Under the pieces are notes generated by a model, which was not told the origin of the DNA, did no database searches, and saw only the letters and a program-made list of their open reading frames with translations. 64,000 bases of DNA from assembly GCF_014356525.2 (NCBI RefSeq), contig NC_052506.1:35493564-35557563 (forward strand). The letters are read 5' to 3'. Shown here in pieces: positions 1 through 11,728 of the stretch. Position 1 is the stretch's first letter. Each line of letters opens with the position of its first letter. Origin of the DNA: Nilaparvata lugens. Taxonomy: Eukaryota > Arthropoda > Insecta > Hemiptera > Delphacidae. Made by a program: the position numbers and the translations under genes.

Positions 1-1253
1 GTACCTTCTATGTTACAAATTATGTCATTAAAATATAGGCTATTAATGAGTATTGTTCCAAGTTCCAAGTATGGAGCGTTGAGTGACCCTATACCGATCC
101 TTCCTGCCCTTAGAGAACTGACAATCTCTGTAAACAATCTGGTTGCGGTCTTTTAAATATGACATAACGAGATCGATTCATTCAGAATTGCAGCCATAAT
201 AAGAAAGTTTGCTACCAAGTATGTTATGCCAGTACCGTATCGTAAGACATACCAGCATATGACCTAAAGCTAACAGAAAGATCCTTATCCAAATAATCAA
301 CAACACTATTTACTAGTCTTGTAACTTCATTACATGGCCTGAAGCCAAATTGTTTTTCAGTAAACATACCAAAGCTTTCAAAATGACTTGATATCTGGTC
401 TTGCATTATGGCCTTGAATACTTTGGATATCACAGGTACAATAATTGATGGTCAGAAGTTTTTTTATCGCCTTTTTTATGTACAAGTAATACCTTAATGT
501 TTTTCAATACACTTGGAAAAATGCCCTTGCAAACCAAACAGTCATACATATACGTATAAGTTGCCTTTTTCTTGTTTCTATAGTTTTCCGGTGTTGTAAA
601 TTAGCTATAGGTATTATTTGTAATCGAAAATTTATTCGTTTTTATCTGTTAATTAGTTTTAATTGGGTCATTTATATATATTAGGTAGTTTAATAAGAAA
701 CTCATGGAGAAAACGTTGAGTGGGAAAACGATTGGGGAGCCTCTGCATATATATATATGAACAGTTCTGATTGATCTAATAGAAAAACATTTTAATATTA
801 TTGAATGTAAGAAGACTTATTACTTTAAATAAATTATTGAAACTGTTGGATTGGTTAAAAATAGGAAGCGATTTCAACAATTTTAATAAACTACTGCCTA
901 ATGAATTAACTAACAAACTTATAACTAAATCCAACAATATCAAAATAATCAACTGACTATTGAACAACATTTGAAATGTCAATACATGAGTGTGTGTGAC
1001 CTAACATTCAGCTCTTTACTATTACAGTAGGCTACACGAAAACGCGAAAGTAGTGCGATATAAAACTGTTTATAGGTTATAATCGCCCGTTTTCGAAGGC
1101 TAACCGACCAAACTTGGCCGGTAAGTTTGAACTGGAGTTTTCGGAGTCACGTGACCCTAAACGAGTGTGGTGAAATTCGATTCTGTCGTTTACGGCCAAA
1201 CAGCAGATTTCATTTTGTTAAACTGTTGGTTTGGTGTTTGGTGAAATCGGGCC
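1..1253 (-). mobile_element. Repeat copy A: non-LTR RT remnant, runs off window start
   Basis: The minus strand encodes a piece of non-LTR reverse transcriptase around 224-480, with the FTEKQFGFRP segment typical of Jockey/CR1-like RTs. It is interrupted and has no YxDD box. The copy ends at 1253 in GGGCC, the complement of the GGCCCGATTTCACCAAAC terminus that also closes copies C and D. TTA follows at 1254-1256. The left end lies outside the window. The sequence is colinear with copy C (about 6541-7832) and is a non-functional relic. Confidence 0.75.
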
Positions 1254-1256
1254 TTA

Positions 1257-3520
1257 GTTAGCTAATTTTCATTAGGCAGTAAGTAGTTTATTAAAATATT
1301 GTTGAATTCGCTTCCTATTTTCAACCACTCCAACTCTTTTAACTTATTTGAATAATATGTATTCTTACATTCAATAATATTAAAAAAAAATCTATTAGAT
1401 CAATCAGAACTGTTCACATATATATGCAGAGGCTCCCTCTAGTCCCTCTAAACGTTTTTCCACTTAACATTTTCTCCATGAGTTTCTTATTAAGCTACCT
1501 ATTATATATACCCAATTAAAACTAATTAACAGAAAAAACGAATAATTTTTATAACTAATAATTTTTATAACGAATAATACCTATAACTAATTTACAACAC
1601 TGGAGAAACTATGTGAAGTTTTGAGTTACCTACCTTTTTAATGACTGTTTGGTTTGCAAGGGCATTTTTCCAAGTGTATTGAAAAGCATTAAGGTAATAC
1701 TTGTACATAAAAATGCGTTAAAAAAACTTGAAGAATTTCAGACCATTTTCAATTGTACCTGTGCTATCCAAAGTATTCAAGGCCATAATGCTAGACCAGA
1801 TATCAAATCATTTAGAAAGCTTTGGTATTTTTACAGAAAAACAATTTGGCTTCAGGCTATGTAGAAATACTAGTAATGCAGTTACAAGTCTAGTAAATAT
1901 AGTTGTTGATTATTTGGATAAGGATATTTCTGTTAGCTTCAGGCTTCAGCTCATATGACATGTCTATAGCTTTCAATACTGTTAAGCATAACATAGGCTA
2001 CTTGGTAACAACCTTTGGTATTATGGCTGCAATTCTGAATCAATCAATCTGGTTATGTAATATTTAAAGGACCGCAACCAGTTTGTTTACAAAGATGGTC
2101 AGTTCTCTATAAGGGCAGAAAGGTTAGGTATAGGGTCTCTTAAGGCTCCATTCTTAGAACAATACTCTTTATTAGCCTATATTTAATGACATAATTTTGT
2201 AATATAGAAGGTACCATACTCATAAAGTAGGAATTCTTTTTGCTGATGATTTGAATCTCAAAGTTAGTTGTAAATCCAAAAATTTACAAAATTACAAAAT
2301 AACAAATTTACAAAATTTTCTAGTTGATCTCTACTCCTTAATGGTTTGTGTGCTAGTAATAATCTCTCATTGAACCTAGAAAAAAAATCTGATATTATGT
2401 TCACTTATAATAGAAATTTAATTAATGAAGTAGGGACTGAACCTTTAGAATTTTTAGGTACTTCTTGATTCAAAACTTAATTGGCAACCATATGCAGAGT
2501 TCATTAGTAGAAGACTAGCAAAGGATATCTACTTGCTGAGAAGGTTAAAGTCAATTGTAGACATTAATGTATTATTGAATGTGTATTTCTCTCAAATACA
2601 AAGTTTTTTGTGCTATGGTAATAAATACACAAATTTGCATGCAAATGAGTGTTTTTTATCATGATGCTCAAAGTAACAAATAAAAATGGAAAAATATATT
2701 GGATTGATCCAACTAATACCGTCAAAATTCTTGATTAATATTCCTCAATCTATTAAAAATCTCAAAGTACACGAATTCTTTGTAATATTGATATGGATGA
2801 GGACTCTTTTCTTACAAATTCGGGAATATGAATAGGCCTAGTCTATTTTTTGTACCTATGTCTTAAGCCGCGTTTACACCAAAGTTATTAACAAAATGTT
2901 AATAACTTATTCCTTATAGATTCTATTATATTGAACATAACTTATCATACACGTGATGATCATATGTGTTTGTTAATAATGATTAAGATATTAACACTTT
3001 GTTAATAACTTTGGTGTAAACGCGGCTTTATTCAGAGTTAGTTCTGTAAAATAGAATAGAATGACTCCCTTTATTTTTGACCTAGTACATAGTAGTAATC
3101 TGAATATTTTATTTATTTAAATAGTGTCTTTCATGGATGGGACACACAGTAAGCTCCAGTTGACGTGTGGGGTTTCTTGAACCTTTGGATCCTTGAATCC
3201 GTCCCTTCAAACATAACATGACTCATGGATGTGAACCCAGAAATAGAAATAATATCAGAGTTCAACAGCTCAGGCTCACTACTTCGAAAAAATCGTGTGT
3301 ATACATCTGTCAAACATTACAATTCTTTACTACTAGGAATATCAAATCATTGCCTCTTGCATTCTTCAGAAGAAAATTGAAAACTGTGCTGGAAGTTTTT
3401 ATAGCATACAAGAATTTTATGTGATTGACTACATAAAAACTATTTGTAGGCTAATACTACTATGTATTATCTAGTGCCTATTATTGACGTTTATAAATGC
3501 ATTGTTAACAATGTATTTAA
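1257..3520 (+). mobile_element. Repeat copy B: non-LTR RT remnant, inverted next to copy A
   Basis: The plus strand holds broken RT coding: an FRPFSIVPVLSKVFKAIMLD-type segment from 1728, FTEKQFGFR near 1840, a later segment reading LDSKLNW near 2470, and a C-terminal RNRNNIRVQQLRLT..LPLAFFRRKL stretch at 3218-3424 that is typical of Jockey-like ORF2 ends. B lacks the roughly 340-bp GGCCCG-bearing end because it abuts copy A head to head at about 1254. It is very similar to copy C. A 162-bp MITE interrupts it at 2866-3027. Several stops and frameshifts show it is dead. Confidence 0.75.
2866..3027. mobile_element. 162-bp MITE, PIF/Harbinger-like, TTA target duplication
   Basis: The terminal inverted repeats begin AGCCGCGTTTACACCAAAGT and are near perfect. 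TTA flanks both sides (2863-2865 and 3028-3030). Copy D carries the uninterrupted sequence GTCTTATTCA near 11018-11027, so the empty site confirms both the element limits and the 3-bp duplication. It has no coding capacity. A longer relative lies in Rubicon intron 1 (24937-25708). Confidence 0.9.
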
Positions 3521-3786
3521 TTATAAATATTTACTGCATGGATAAATAAGAATTGAACTAGCTAAAATAGCAGAAAATTAATTTAACATATCAATAAAAC
3601 ATACAAATAGAAATAAAACATTGCGTCTTTTTGGATTTTTTTTTAAAATCACAGTCATTCAACTTATAATTTATTTTGTTTGCCTTCAAGTCCAATTTTT
3701 TTTACGTATTTTCGTGGCATTTTAAGTCACTTCATGAAAACTGTAAACAATTCCAACTCACATACAATAGTATATTTCGCACCTAG

Positions 3787-3890
3787 GGTCGAAAATGTAC
3801 GTTTTCCGGCTCGAGATCGCGGTTTTCAAGTTCGAGACGAAGTTGAGAACTTGAAGCGTTTGAGAGCCGGAAAAACATTTTTGCCCATGT
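3787..3890. repeat. Imperfect hairpin, MITE-like
   Basis: Arms around GTTTTCCGGCTC (3801-3812) and GAGCCGGAAAAAC (3864-3876) pair, and an inner pair TCAAGTTC/GAACTTGA extends the fold. The ORFs that run through it on both strands are by-products of the palindrome. No target duplication was identified. Confidence 0.5.
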
Positions 3891-4324
3891 TGCGAACGCT
3901 ATTTTTCGCCACACCAAAAAAAACTTCCCAATATAAAAGAAATTGAAAAATAAATAAAATTCAAACAGCCTATTTTGATAGTTTGAATCTTGGTTATGAC
4001 AACTTTTACTGTCAATTAATTTCAATATTACTAATTAATAATTTACAATAGTGGCCATATTTTTATACTATTAATATTTTTTCGAATAATTGTTTGAATT
4101 TTTATAGCTCGTGCTTTGTGCCCGGTGCAATATCTCATGGATAGATGGATGAATAGAATTTTCATTACTATTTTGAAATAATGTGATGAAAAAATTAATA
4201 TAATTGCATATTTCACAGTCTTGTCTCAAAATATATCTAAAAAATTGATTGAAATTTAAATTACGGTAACTAATATAAAAAAATAGCTAATAAAAGTCGA
4301 AATTCATCAACAAAAAATATGTCA

Positions 4325-4435
4325 TTGACTGAGATTCGAACCTAGATCATGTTTGTTATTCACTGAGCTTTGAGTTCTGATGTATTATGCCTTTATGCTC
4401 TCAGCCATTGCATATTGTTGAGCAAAGGGACCTGA
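4325..4435 (-). repeat. Possible tRNA-derived SINE head
   Basis: On the minus strand a B-box-like GGTTCGAATCTCAG (about 4328-4341) lies roughly 60 nt downstream of an A-box-like TGGCTGAGAGCATAAAGG. This spacing suits a type-2 RNA polymerase III promoter or a degenerate tRNA with a long variable arm. I could not fold a complete cloverleaf, so I call it SINE-like rather than a tRNA gene. Confidence 0.35.
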
Positions 4436-4704
4436 CTGATAACACTTAGCATACACGTAATACTGTAGGTACTGTGAACTAGACTTCTAAAAAAGTTTAC
4501 TTCATTCCTAAAAAGTGTACCGTACAACAGACTTTGGCTCATGACTTATATTATTAAAATTAATATTATTATCTGTCCCACAATAAAATTTTCACTCTGA
4601 ATTAAGTCAGGTAACGTATGTAGGCTACTATAATCTAGTGTATAGCGGCAAATTTGAAGCCAGTTTGCCAGCATTTTCACAACAAAATATTGCTCTGAAA
4701 ATAG

Positions 4705-4772
4705 TTAAATCATAGAGAAAACATTCAAAGATTCAATCTTGAGTGGGCCTAATGTTTTCTCTATATGGTTTA
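4705..4772. repeat. Short inverted repeat
   Basis: TTAAATCATAGAGAAAACATT is matched in reverse by AATGTTTTCTCTATATGGTTTAA, giving arms of about 20 bp around a 25-bp loop. It is probably a small MITE or a stem from one. No target duplication is recognisable. Confidence 0.5.
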
Positions 4773-5914
4773 ATATTGAAGAAAAATTATCTAAAAGTTT
4801 TAATAATGAATTACAGAAAAATTACTAGGAATTTTCCAGTCAAGGCTGAGTTTCACCAGTAGGCTTACCTTAAACTTCAGATCTCTGCTGTATTTTCTTA
4901 TTATTATTGTTGATTGTATTGCATTAAGAAGTGGAATTCGATAATAAAAAAGAAACAATTATTACTCTACCTCACTTTTAAATATTGATACAATTATTGT
5001 ACTTTGATTTCAAATTCGATTCTTCACTTTTAAATACTTGCAATATGTACCTTTCTGACAATGGATAATGCAGCAAACATTATATTGTTGAGGCTATGGA
5101 GATATTATCGTATTCTATTGTTTGATATCAAAAACACAATAATAAATATCAAATTATGAAACAGTAATTTATAAAATATATTATAGACATAATACTGCGA
5201 TTCACGATACATAATTATATAGATTATTACAGTCGTTATGAGATTATCTCTCTATGATTTTTGTGAGATCGGACACGATCAGCTGTTATTCAAGGTCATT
5301 TTACAGCCCTAGGGCCATAAAGTTTTAACGGCCTGGTAGGAAAACAATCACTTTTGGCCTCCATATGACGCACGTGAACCAGCTCATTACATCCAAGTGT
5401 GGTGAAAACACATTTACTGAACTGATACTGACTCTAATAGGTTATGTTGATGTTGACGAATTCTAGAATACAATATCGACTTGACATGAGCAATAATCGA
5501 TATTGGGAAACTGATCCACTACACCCCGGCGGGTGACGCTTTTAGCTTTAGATCGACACTATTCATTTTGATAATCAAGTATCGATGTATCAATAGGGGG
5601 AAACTATCGAGATCTATTCAGAGAGTCGATTGCAGGTTACAAAGAGATTGAAAATCTTACCGATTGGCATAACCAGCTGTTTGTTTTTACCTCTTTTGTT
5701 TTCTGATAATATTAATGTCTTCAAATATATATTTTTTGAATATATTTTTTCACGATTTTTTTTTAGAATTCAAATAGGCTATATCACTATGAATAATGAA
5801 CATTTTTTTGTTTTTACATATCAAGCTATCTATGACATAGCAGATGACAGAAATGGTGGAACACAACATGTGATCCACTTCACCCCACCTGATCCATTTC
5901 ACCCCAGATTACAG

Positions 5915-7832
5915 TACAAAGAATAGACTAGGCCAGGCCTATTCATATTCCCAAATTTGTAAGAAAAGAGTCCTCATCCATATCAATATTACAAAGAATT
6001 CGTGTACTTTGAGATTTTTAATAGATTGAGGAATATTAATCAAGAATTTTGACGGTATTAGTTGGATCAATCCAATATATTTTTCCATTTTTATTTGTTA
6101 CTTTGAGCATCATGATAAAAAACACTCATTTGCATGCAAATTTGTGTATTTATTACCATAGCACAAAAAACTTTGTATTTGAGAGAAATACACATTCAAT
6201 AATACATTAATGTCTACAATTGACTTTAACCTTCTCAGCAAGTAGATATCCTTTGCTAGTCTTCTACTAATGAACTCTGCATGTGGTTGCCAATCAAGTT
6301 TTGAATCAAGAAGTACCTAAAAATTCTAAAGGTTCAGTACCTACTTCATTAATTAAATTTCTATTATAAGTGAACATATCAGATTTTTTTTCTAGGTTCA
6401 ATGAGAGATTATTACTAGCACACAAACCATTAAGGAGTAGAGATCAACTAGAAAATTTTGTAATTTTGTAAATTTTTGGATTTACAACTAACTTTGAGAT
6501 TCAAATCATCAGCAAAAAGAATTCCTACTTTATGAGTATGGTACCTTCTATATTACAAAATTATGTCATTAAATATAGGCTATTAAAGAGTATTGTTCCA
6601 AGTATGGAGCCTTAAGAGACCCTATACCTAACCTTTCTGCCCTTATAGAGAACTGACCATCTTTGTAAACAAACTGGTTGCGGTCCTTTAAATATTACAT
6701 AACTAGATTGATTGATTCAGAATTGCAGCCATAATACCAAAGGTTGTTACCAAGTAGCCTATGTTATGCTTAACAGTATTGAAAGCTTTAGACATGTCAT
6801 ATGAGCTGAAGCCTGAAGCTAACAGAAATATCCTTATCCAAATAATCAACAACTATATTTACTAGACTTGTAACTGCATTACTAGTATTTCTACATAGCC
6901 TGAAGCCAAATTGTTTTTCTGTAAAAATACCAAAGCTTTCAAAATGATTCGATATCTGGTCTAGCATTATGGCCTTGAATACTTTGGATAGCACAGGTAC
7001 AATTGAAAATGGTCTGAAATTCTTCAAGTTTTTTTAACACATTTTTATGTACAAGTATTACCTTAATGTTTTTCAATACACTTGGAAAAATGCCCTTGCA
7101 AACCAAACAGTCATTAAAAAGGTAGGTAACTCAAAACTTCACATAGTTTCTCCAGTGTTGTAAATTAGTTATAGGTATTATTCGTTATAAAAATTATTAG
7201 TTATAAAATTATTCGTTTTTTTCTGTTAATTAGTTTTAATTGGGTATATATAATAGGTAGCTTAATAAGAAACTCATGGAGAAAATGTTAAGTGGAAAAA
7301 CGTTTAGAGGGACTAGAGGGAGCCTCTGCATATATGTGAACAGTTCTGATTGATCTAATAGAATTTTTTTTAATATTATTGAATGTAAGAAGACATATTA
7401 TTCAAATAAGTTAAAAGAGTTGGAGTGGTTGAAAATAGGAAGCGAATTCAACAATATTTTAATAAACTACTTACTGCCTAATGAATTAGCTAACTAACTT
7501 ATAACTAATTCGAAAAAATATCAAAATAATCAACTGAGTATTTAACAACATTTAAAATGACAATACATTAGTGTGTGACCTTAACATTCAGTTCTCTATG
7601 ATTGCAGTACACAGAAACGCGACAGTAGGTAGTGCAATCTAAAACATTTTTTAAGTTATAATCGCCCATTTTCGAAGGCTGACCAACCAAACTTGGCCGG
7701 TCAGTTTGAACTGGAGTTTTCGAAGTCACGTGACCCTAAACATGTGTGGTGAAATTCGATTCTGTCGGTTATGGCCAAACAGCAGTTTTTATTTTGTTAA
7801 ACTGTTGGTTTGGTGTTTGGTAAAATCGGGCC
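5915..7832 (-). mobile_element. Repeat copy C: non-LTR RT remnant, inverted relative to B
   Basis: On the minus strand this carries the same broken RT as copy B (about 7027-6797 reads FRPFSIVPVLSKVF through FTEKQFGFRL) and ends at 7832 in the complement of GGCCCGATTTTACC. By eye B and C differ only at scattered bases and small indels over about 1.6 kb. C stops at about 5915, just before the point where B has its MITE and its 3' coding. TGTG rather than TTA follows the GGGCC end. Confidence 0.75.
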
Positions 7833-8029
7833 TGTGTGTGTTCATTTGTTCTGACGTAAACTGAATTTTTTCGAATAATTTTAAAATTATAATTTGATTT
7901 GCTCTAGACTGGACTTCTTATTCATAGGCATTAAATCCATTCATGATTTCTCAAGATGTTCGTATAATTATAACCAATGACTTGCCTTGGGTGCGCTGAT
8001 AGGTGAAAAAACTATCAAACCTTATTGGA

Positions 8030-8112
8030 CAAAATTGGTAGCACAGTAATAGACAAGGATAGCAATACCATTGCTAATCAAACACTGCCATTATAATGTG
8101 GACCTCACTGTA
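8030..8112. mobile_element. Right end of the TA-target MITE family
   Basis: The subterminal segment TAGACAAGGATAGCAATACC leads into CATTATAATGTGGACCTCAC, the reverse complement of the TAGTGAGGTCCACGTTATAA terminus seen at 11077 and 16460. No matching left end is visible, so this is a truncated copy. Confidence 0.6.
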
Positions 8113-8159
8113 GACTTTAAACAGCTAGAGTCAGAAAATTGGCTTTCCAAAACCAGGCA

Positions 8160-8391
8160 TAGTTCATCAATTATATTTTATTGAGCAAGAAATTATATTT
8201 TTCAATCAATTTATTATGAATTTTCACTGTTAAGATGTTTGTTAATTAATAATCAATTCTACATCATTAAAAAACAATCTGGCAACAAAGAAAAGCGAGA
8301 AAGAGATAGTGCCATTTGCTTTGTTGAATTATAGACAAGGATAGCAATACCATTGCTAGTCAACACTGCCACTAAAACATGGACCTCACTA
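8160..8391. mobile_element. Second truncated copy of the TA-target MITE family
   Basis: It ends in CATGGACCTCACTA at 8391 and repeats the same GACAAGGATAGCAATACCAT subterminal segment as the copy ending at 8112. The segment from about 8160 (ATTATATTTTATTGAGCAAG) is seen in reverse near 9320-9345. The left terminus is missing. Confidence 0.55.
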
Positions 8392-8734
8392 TAACATACT
8401 GAGTACTGGTCATCAACTGGCACCATTAGCACCAATAGTTAATACAAATCATATTAATATGATTGGGAAAGAACAACAGACTTGGCCCAAAAGTATTCTA
8501 TTCTCAAATTTTGATATTGAAAAGCAAGTCTCAAAAGATGGATCAAGTTTTTACTGTTTCAAGTTGAATTTCTGTCCAAAAATATATAATGAGCGATAGA
8601 TTAAGTCAGCTATATTATCCTAGAAAATAAGTGAACCTTGAACCATTTCTCCATCATAAAATTACATTTATTCCACAGAGAAGAAGTAAGAGTAATGTTC
8701 TCCTACTTTGTGGTTTATTCCCACTCTGGCGCAC

Positions 8735-8965
8735 GTATTTTGAGTTCCAGATATTTCCAATTCCGGGATCTGACAAACAAATAATTTAAACAAATAATAA
8801 GTTTTAGATATTCCCAATTCCGCCTAGCAACATATTTCGAGCTCCAGATATTTCCAATTCCGGAGGCTGACAAATATAATGCTGAGTTTCACTCAGCAAC
8901 ATTTTTCAAGTATAGGACATTAACATGGACATTTTGAATTCCAGATATTACTGATTCCGCGGTCC
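8735..8965. repeat. Degenerate tandem repeat, about four units
   Basis: A unit approximating GAGTTCCAGATATTTCCAAT plus TCCG and CTGACAAA recurs at about 8749, 8806, 8839 and 8934, with differing spacers. It is non-coding. No function is suggested. Confidence 0.5.
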
Positions 8966-9189
8966 CGCTATTGCTGCTGCTTCTGACTACTGATGACTCT
9001 GCTGCTCATGTTTAGCTGGTGGATTGATAGGGTCGCCACCAACCTCTCTCCTCAACAACTAAGCTCCTCGCAATTTTGATTACAGGCATCAGACTGGCAA
9101 AATATACTCCATCAACTATAGTAAATGCAAATTGGAGAGGCGAGTGATGGTGGCACCATCTGAGTGAAATTGGTAGATTTCAAGCAGTG

Positions 9190-9484
9190 AAAAAAAATTG
9201 TCCGATTTGTGTTTGTTTACATTTGAAATGTCATCATAACCTGAATTCTCATTAAAAATATGTTTATTCAAGATTTTTCAAATTCAGTCATACATTTATG
9301 TAAATTTATAATTTCTTGCTTGATAAAATATAATTGATTATTTTAAACGATAATGAACGTTAATGTTAATATTACATCAATAAACTTGTATTAGCTACCG
9401 TCTATAGAAGGCATTGACAAGACAGAGGTTTGGCAACGTTGCCTTCTATCTTTCTCCACTACCATTATAACGTGGACCTTACTA
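9190..9484. mobile_element. Truncated copy of the TA-target MITE family
   Basis: The right end reads CATTATAACGTGGACCTTACTA and stops at 9484, followed by TA. The GCCTTCTATCTTTCTCCACT segment just inside is the reverse of the AGTGGAGAAAGATAGGAG seen inside the copy at 39650. The left boundary is approximate and no left terminus was found. Confidence 0.5.
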
Positions 9485-9683
9485 TAGTACCCTGGCACAA
9501 AAATCCGCCATCTTTTTTGAAAGTTCTGCATTGTAATAGTATTGATGGGAAGTGCGGATCATTTTACTGATCCGGATCAATTGATCTCATTCCCTTCCGC
9601 AAGCCAATCAAAAGACCGGGATTGTAATCTGTAACAAGATGGCGCAGTCACATGACACAAAGACCTTAAAGATGACTCTTTAA

Positions 9684-11690
9684 GGCCCGATTTCACCAAA
9701 CACCAAACCAACAGTTTAACGAAATGAAATCTGCTGTTTGGCCGTAAACGACAGAATCGAATTTCACCACACTCATTTAGGGTCACGTGACTCCGAAAAC
9801 TCCAGTTCAAACTTACCGGCCAAGTTTGGTCAGTCAGTCTTCGAGAACGGGCGATTATAACCTATAAACATAAACTGTTTTATATTGCACTACTTTCGCG
9901 TTTTCGTGTAGCCTACTGCAGTCCTAAAGAGCTGAATGTTAGGTCACACACTCATGTATTGTCATTTCAAATGTTGTTCAATAGTCAGTTGATTATTTTG
10001 ATATTGTTTCGATTTAGTCATCAATTTGTTAGTTAATTCATTAGGCAGTAGTGTTTATTAAAATTGTTGAATTCGCTTCCTATTTTTAACCAATCCAACT
10101 GTTTCAATAATTTATTTAATGTAATAAGTCTTCTTATATTCAATAATATTGAAATGTTTTTCTATTAGATCAATCAGAACTGCTCATATATATATAAATA
10201 TTTACTCAACGTTTTCTTCATGAGTTTCTTATTAAACTACCTATTATATAATAAATGACCCAATTAAAACTAATTAACAGATAAAAACGAATAAATTTTC
10301 GATTACAAATAATACCTTTAGCTAATTTACAACACTGGAAGAACTATAGAAACAAGAAAAAGGCAACTTATACGTATATGTATGACTGTTTGGTTTGCAA
10401 GGGCATTTTTCCAAGTGTATTGAAAAACATTAAGGTATTACTTGTACATACAAAAGGCGATAAAAAACTTCTGACCATTAATTATTGTACCTGTGATATC
10501 CAAAGTATTCAAGGCCATAATGCAAGACCAGAACTCTGATATTATGTCCACTTACAATAGAAATTTAATTACTGTAATGAAGTAGGGACTGAACCTTTAG
10601 AATTTTTAGGTATTGTTCTTCATTCAAAACTTAATTGGCAGCCACATGCAGAGTTCATTAGTAGACGACTAGCAAAGGGTCTCTACTTGCTGAGAAGGTT
10701 AAAGTCAATAAATTATTGTAAACATTAATGTATTAATGCATGTTTATTTCTCTCAAATACAAAGTTTTCTGTGTTTTGGTAATAAATATGCAAATTTGCA
10801 TAGCTTCCTAATTGAAAGGAGTGCTTTTTATCATGATGTTCAAAGTAACAAATAAAAATGGAAAAATATATTGGATTGATCCAACTAATACCGTCAAAAT
10901 TCTTGATTAATTCCTCCAATCTATTTAAAATGTCGAAGTACAGGATTGATTTGTAATATTGATATGAGGACTCTTCCCTTACAAATTTAGGAATATGAAT
11001 AGTCTATTCTTTCGATGTCTTATTCATTGTTAGTCATGTAAAATAGAATAGAATGACTGCCTTCATTTTTGAACTATAGTGAGGTCCACGTTATAATGAC
11101 AGTATTTGATCAACTTTGGTTTTGCTATCCTTGTCTATCATTCGACAAAGCCGGTGGTACTATCCTTTTCTAGGTCCACAACGATGACAATTATGTTTTT
11201 GACTGTGTAGAAATATAATTAATGCAGAAAATCAGCATCGCTATTCTTCTATCTTCATCCACTGCCATTATAACATGGACCACACTATAGTACATAGTAG
11301 TAATCTTAATATTTTTTAATTTGAATAGTGACTTTCATGGATGGGATACACAATATCTGTGAAACCAGAAATAGGAATAATATCAGAGTTTAACAGCTCA
11401 GGATCACTACTTCGCAAAAAAATCTTGTGTATACATCTGTCAAACTTAACAATACTTCTAGGAATTATTCTTTACTACTAGGAATCAAATCATTGCATCT
11501 TGCATTCTTTAGAAGAAAATTGAAAACTACTGAAAGCCTAAATTTTATATAGCATACAAGAATTTTATGTGATTGACTGGACCAAATATTTCCAGACTAG
11601 TACTATTATGTATTATCTAGTACCTACCTATTATTGACGTTTGTAAATGCATTGTTAACAATGTCTTTAATAATGAAGATTCTTATTCGT
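9684..11690 (+). mobile_element. Repeat copy D: non-LTR RT remnant with GGCCCG end
   Basis: It starts GGCCCGATTTCACCAAACAC at 9684 and is colinear with A and C through the TGGTTTGCAAGGGCATTTTT segment (10390). An internal deletion then removes the FGFR region (junction about 10535), so the sequence jumps to the distal RT part. It ends like copy B near GCATTGTTAACAATGT. A 211-bp MITE interrupts it at 11077-11287. No open frame survives. Confidence 0.7.
11077..11287. mobile_element. 211-bp MITE, Tc1/mariner-like, TA target duplication
   Basis: The inverted repeats begin TAGTGAGGTCCACGTTATAA. TA lies on both sides (11075-11076 and 11288-11289). Copy B carries the empty site (GACCTAGTACATAG near 3079-3092), which fixes the ends and the TA duplication. 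It is non-coding. The same termini recur at 16460-17335 and 39650 and as right ends at 8112, 8391 and 9484. Confidence 0.9.
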
Positions 11691-11728
11691 ATTCTTAACA
11701 TGTTAGAACAACAAACTACGAGAGCACA

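Noticed and set aside
4325..4435. Functional tRNA gene
   Set aside because: Box-like motifs are present but no complete cloverleaf could be built; kept only as SINE-like.
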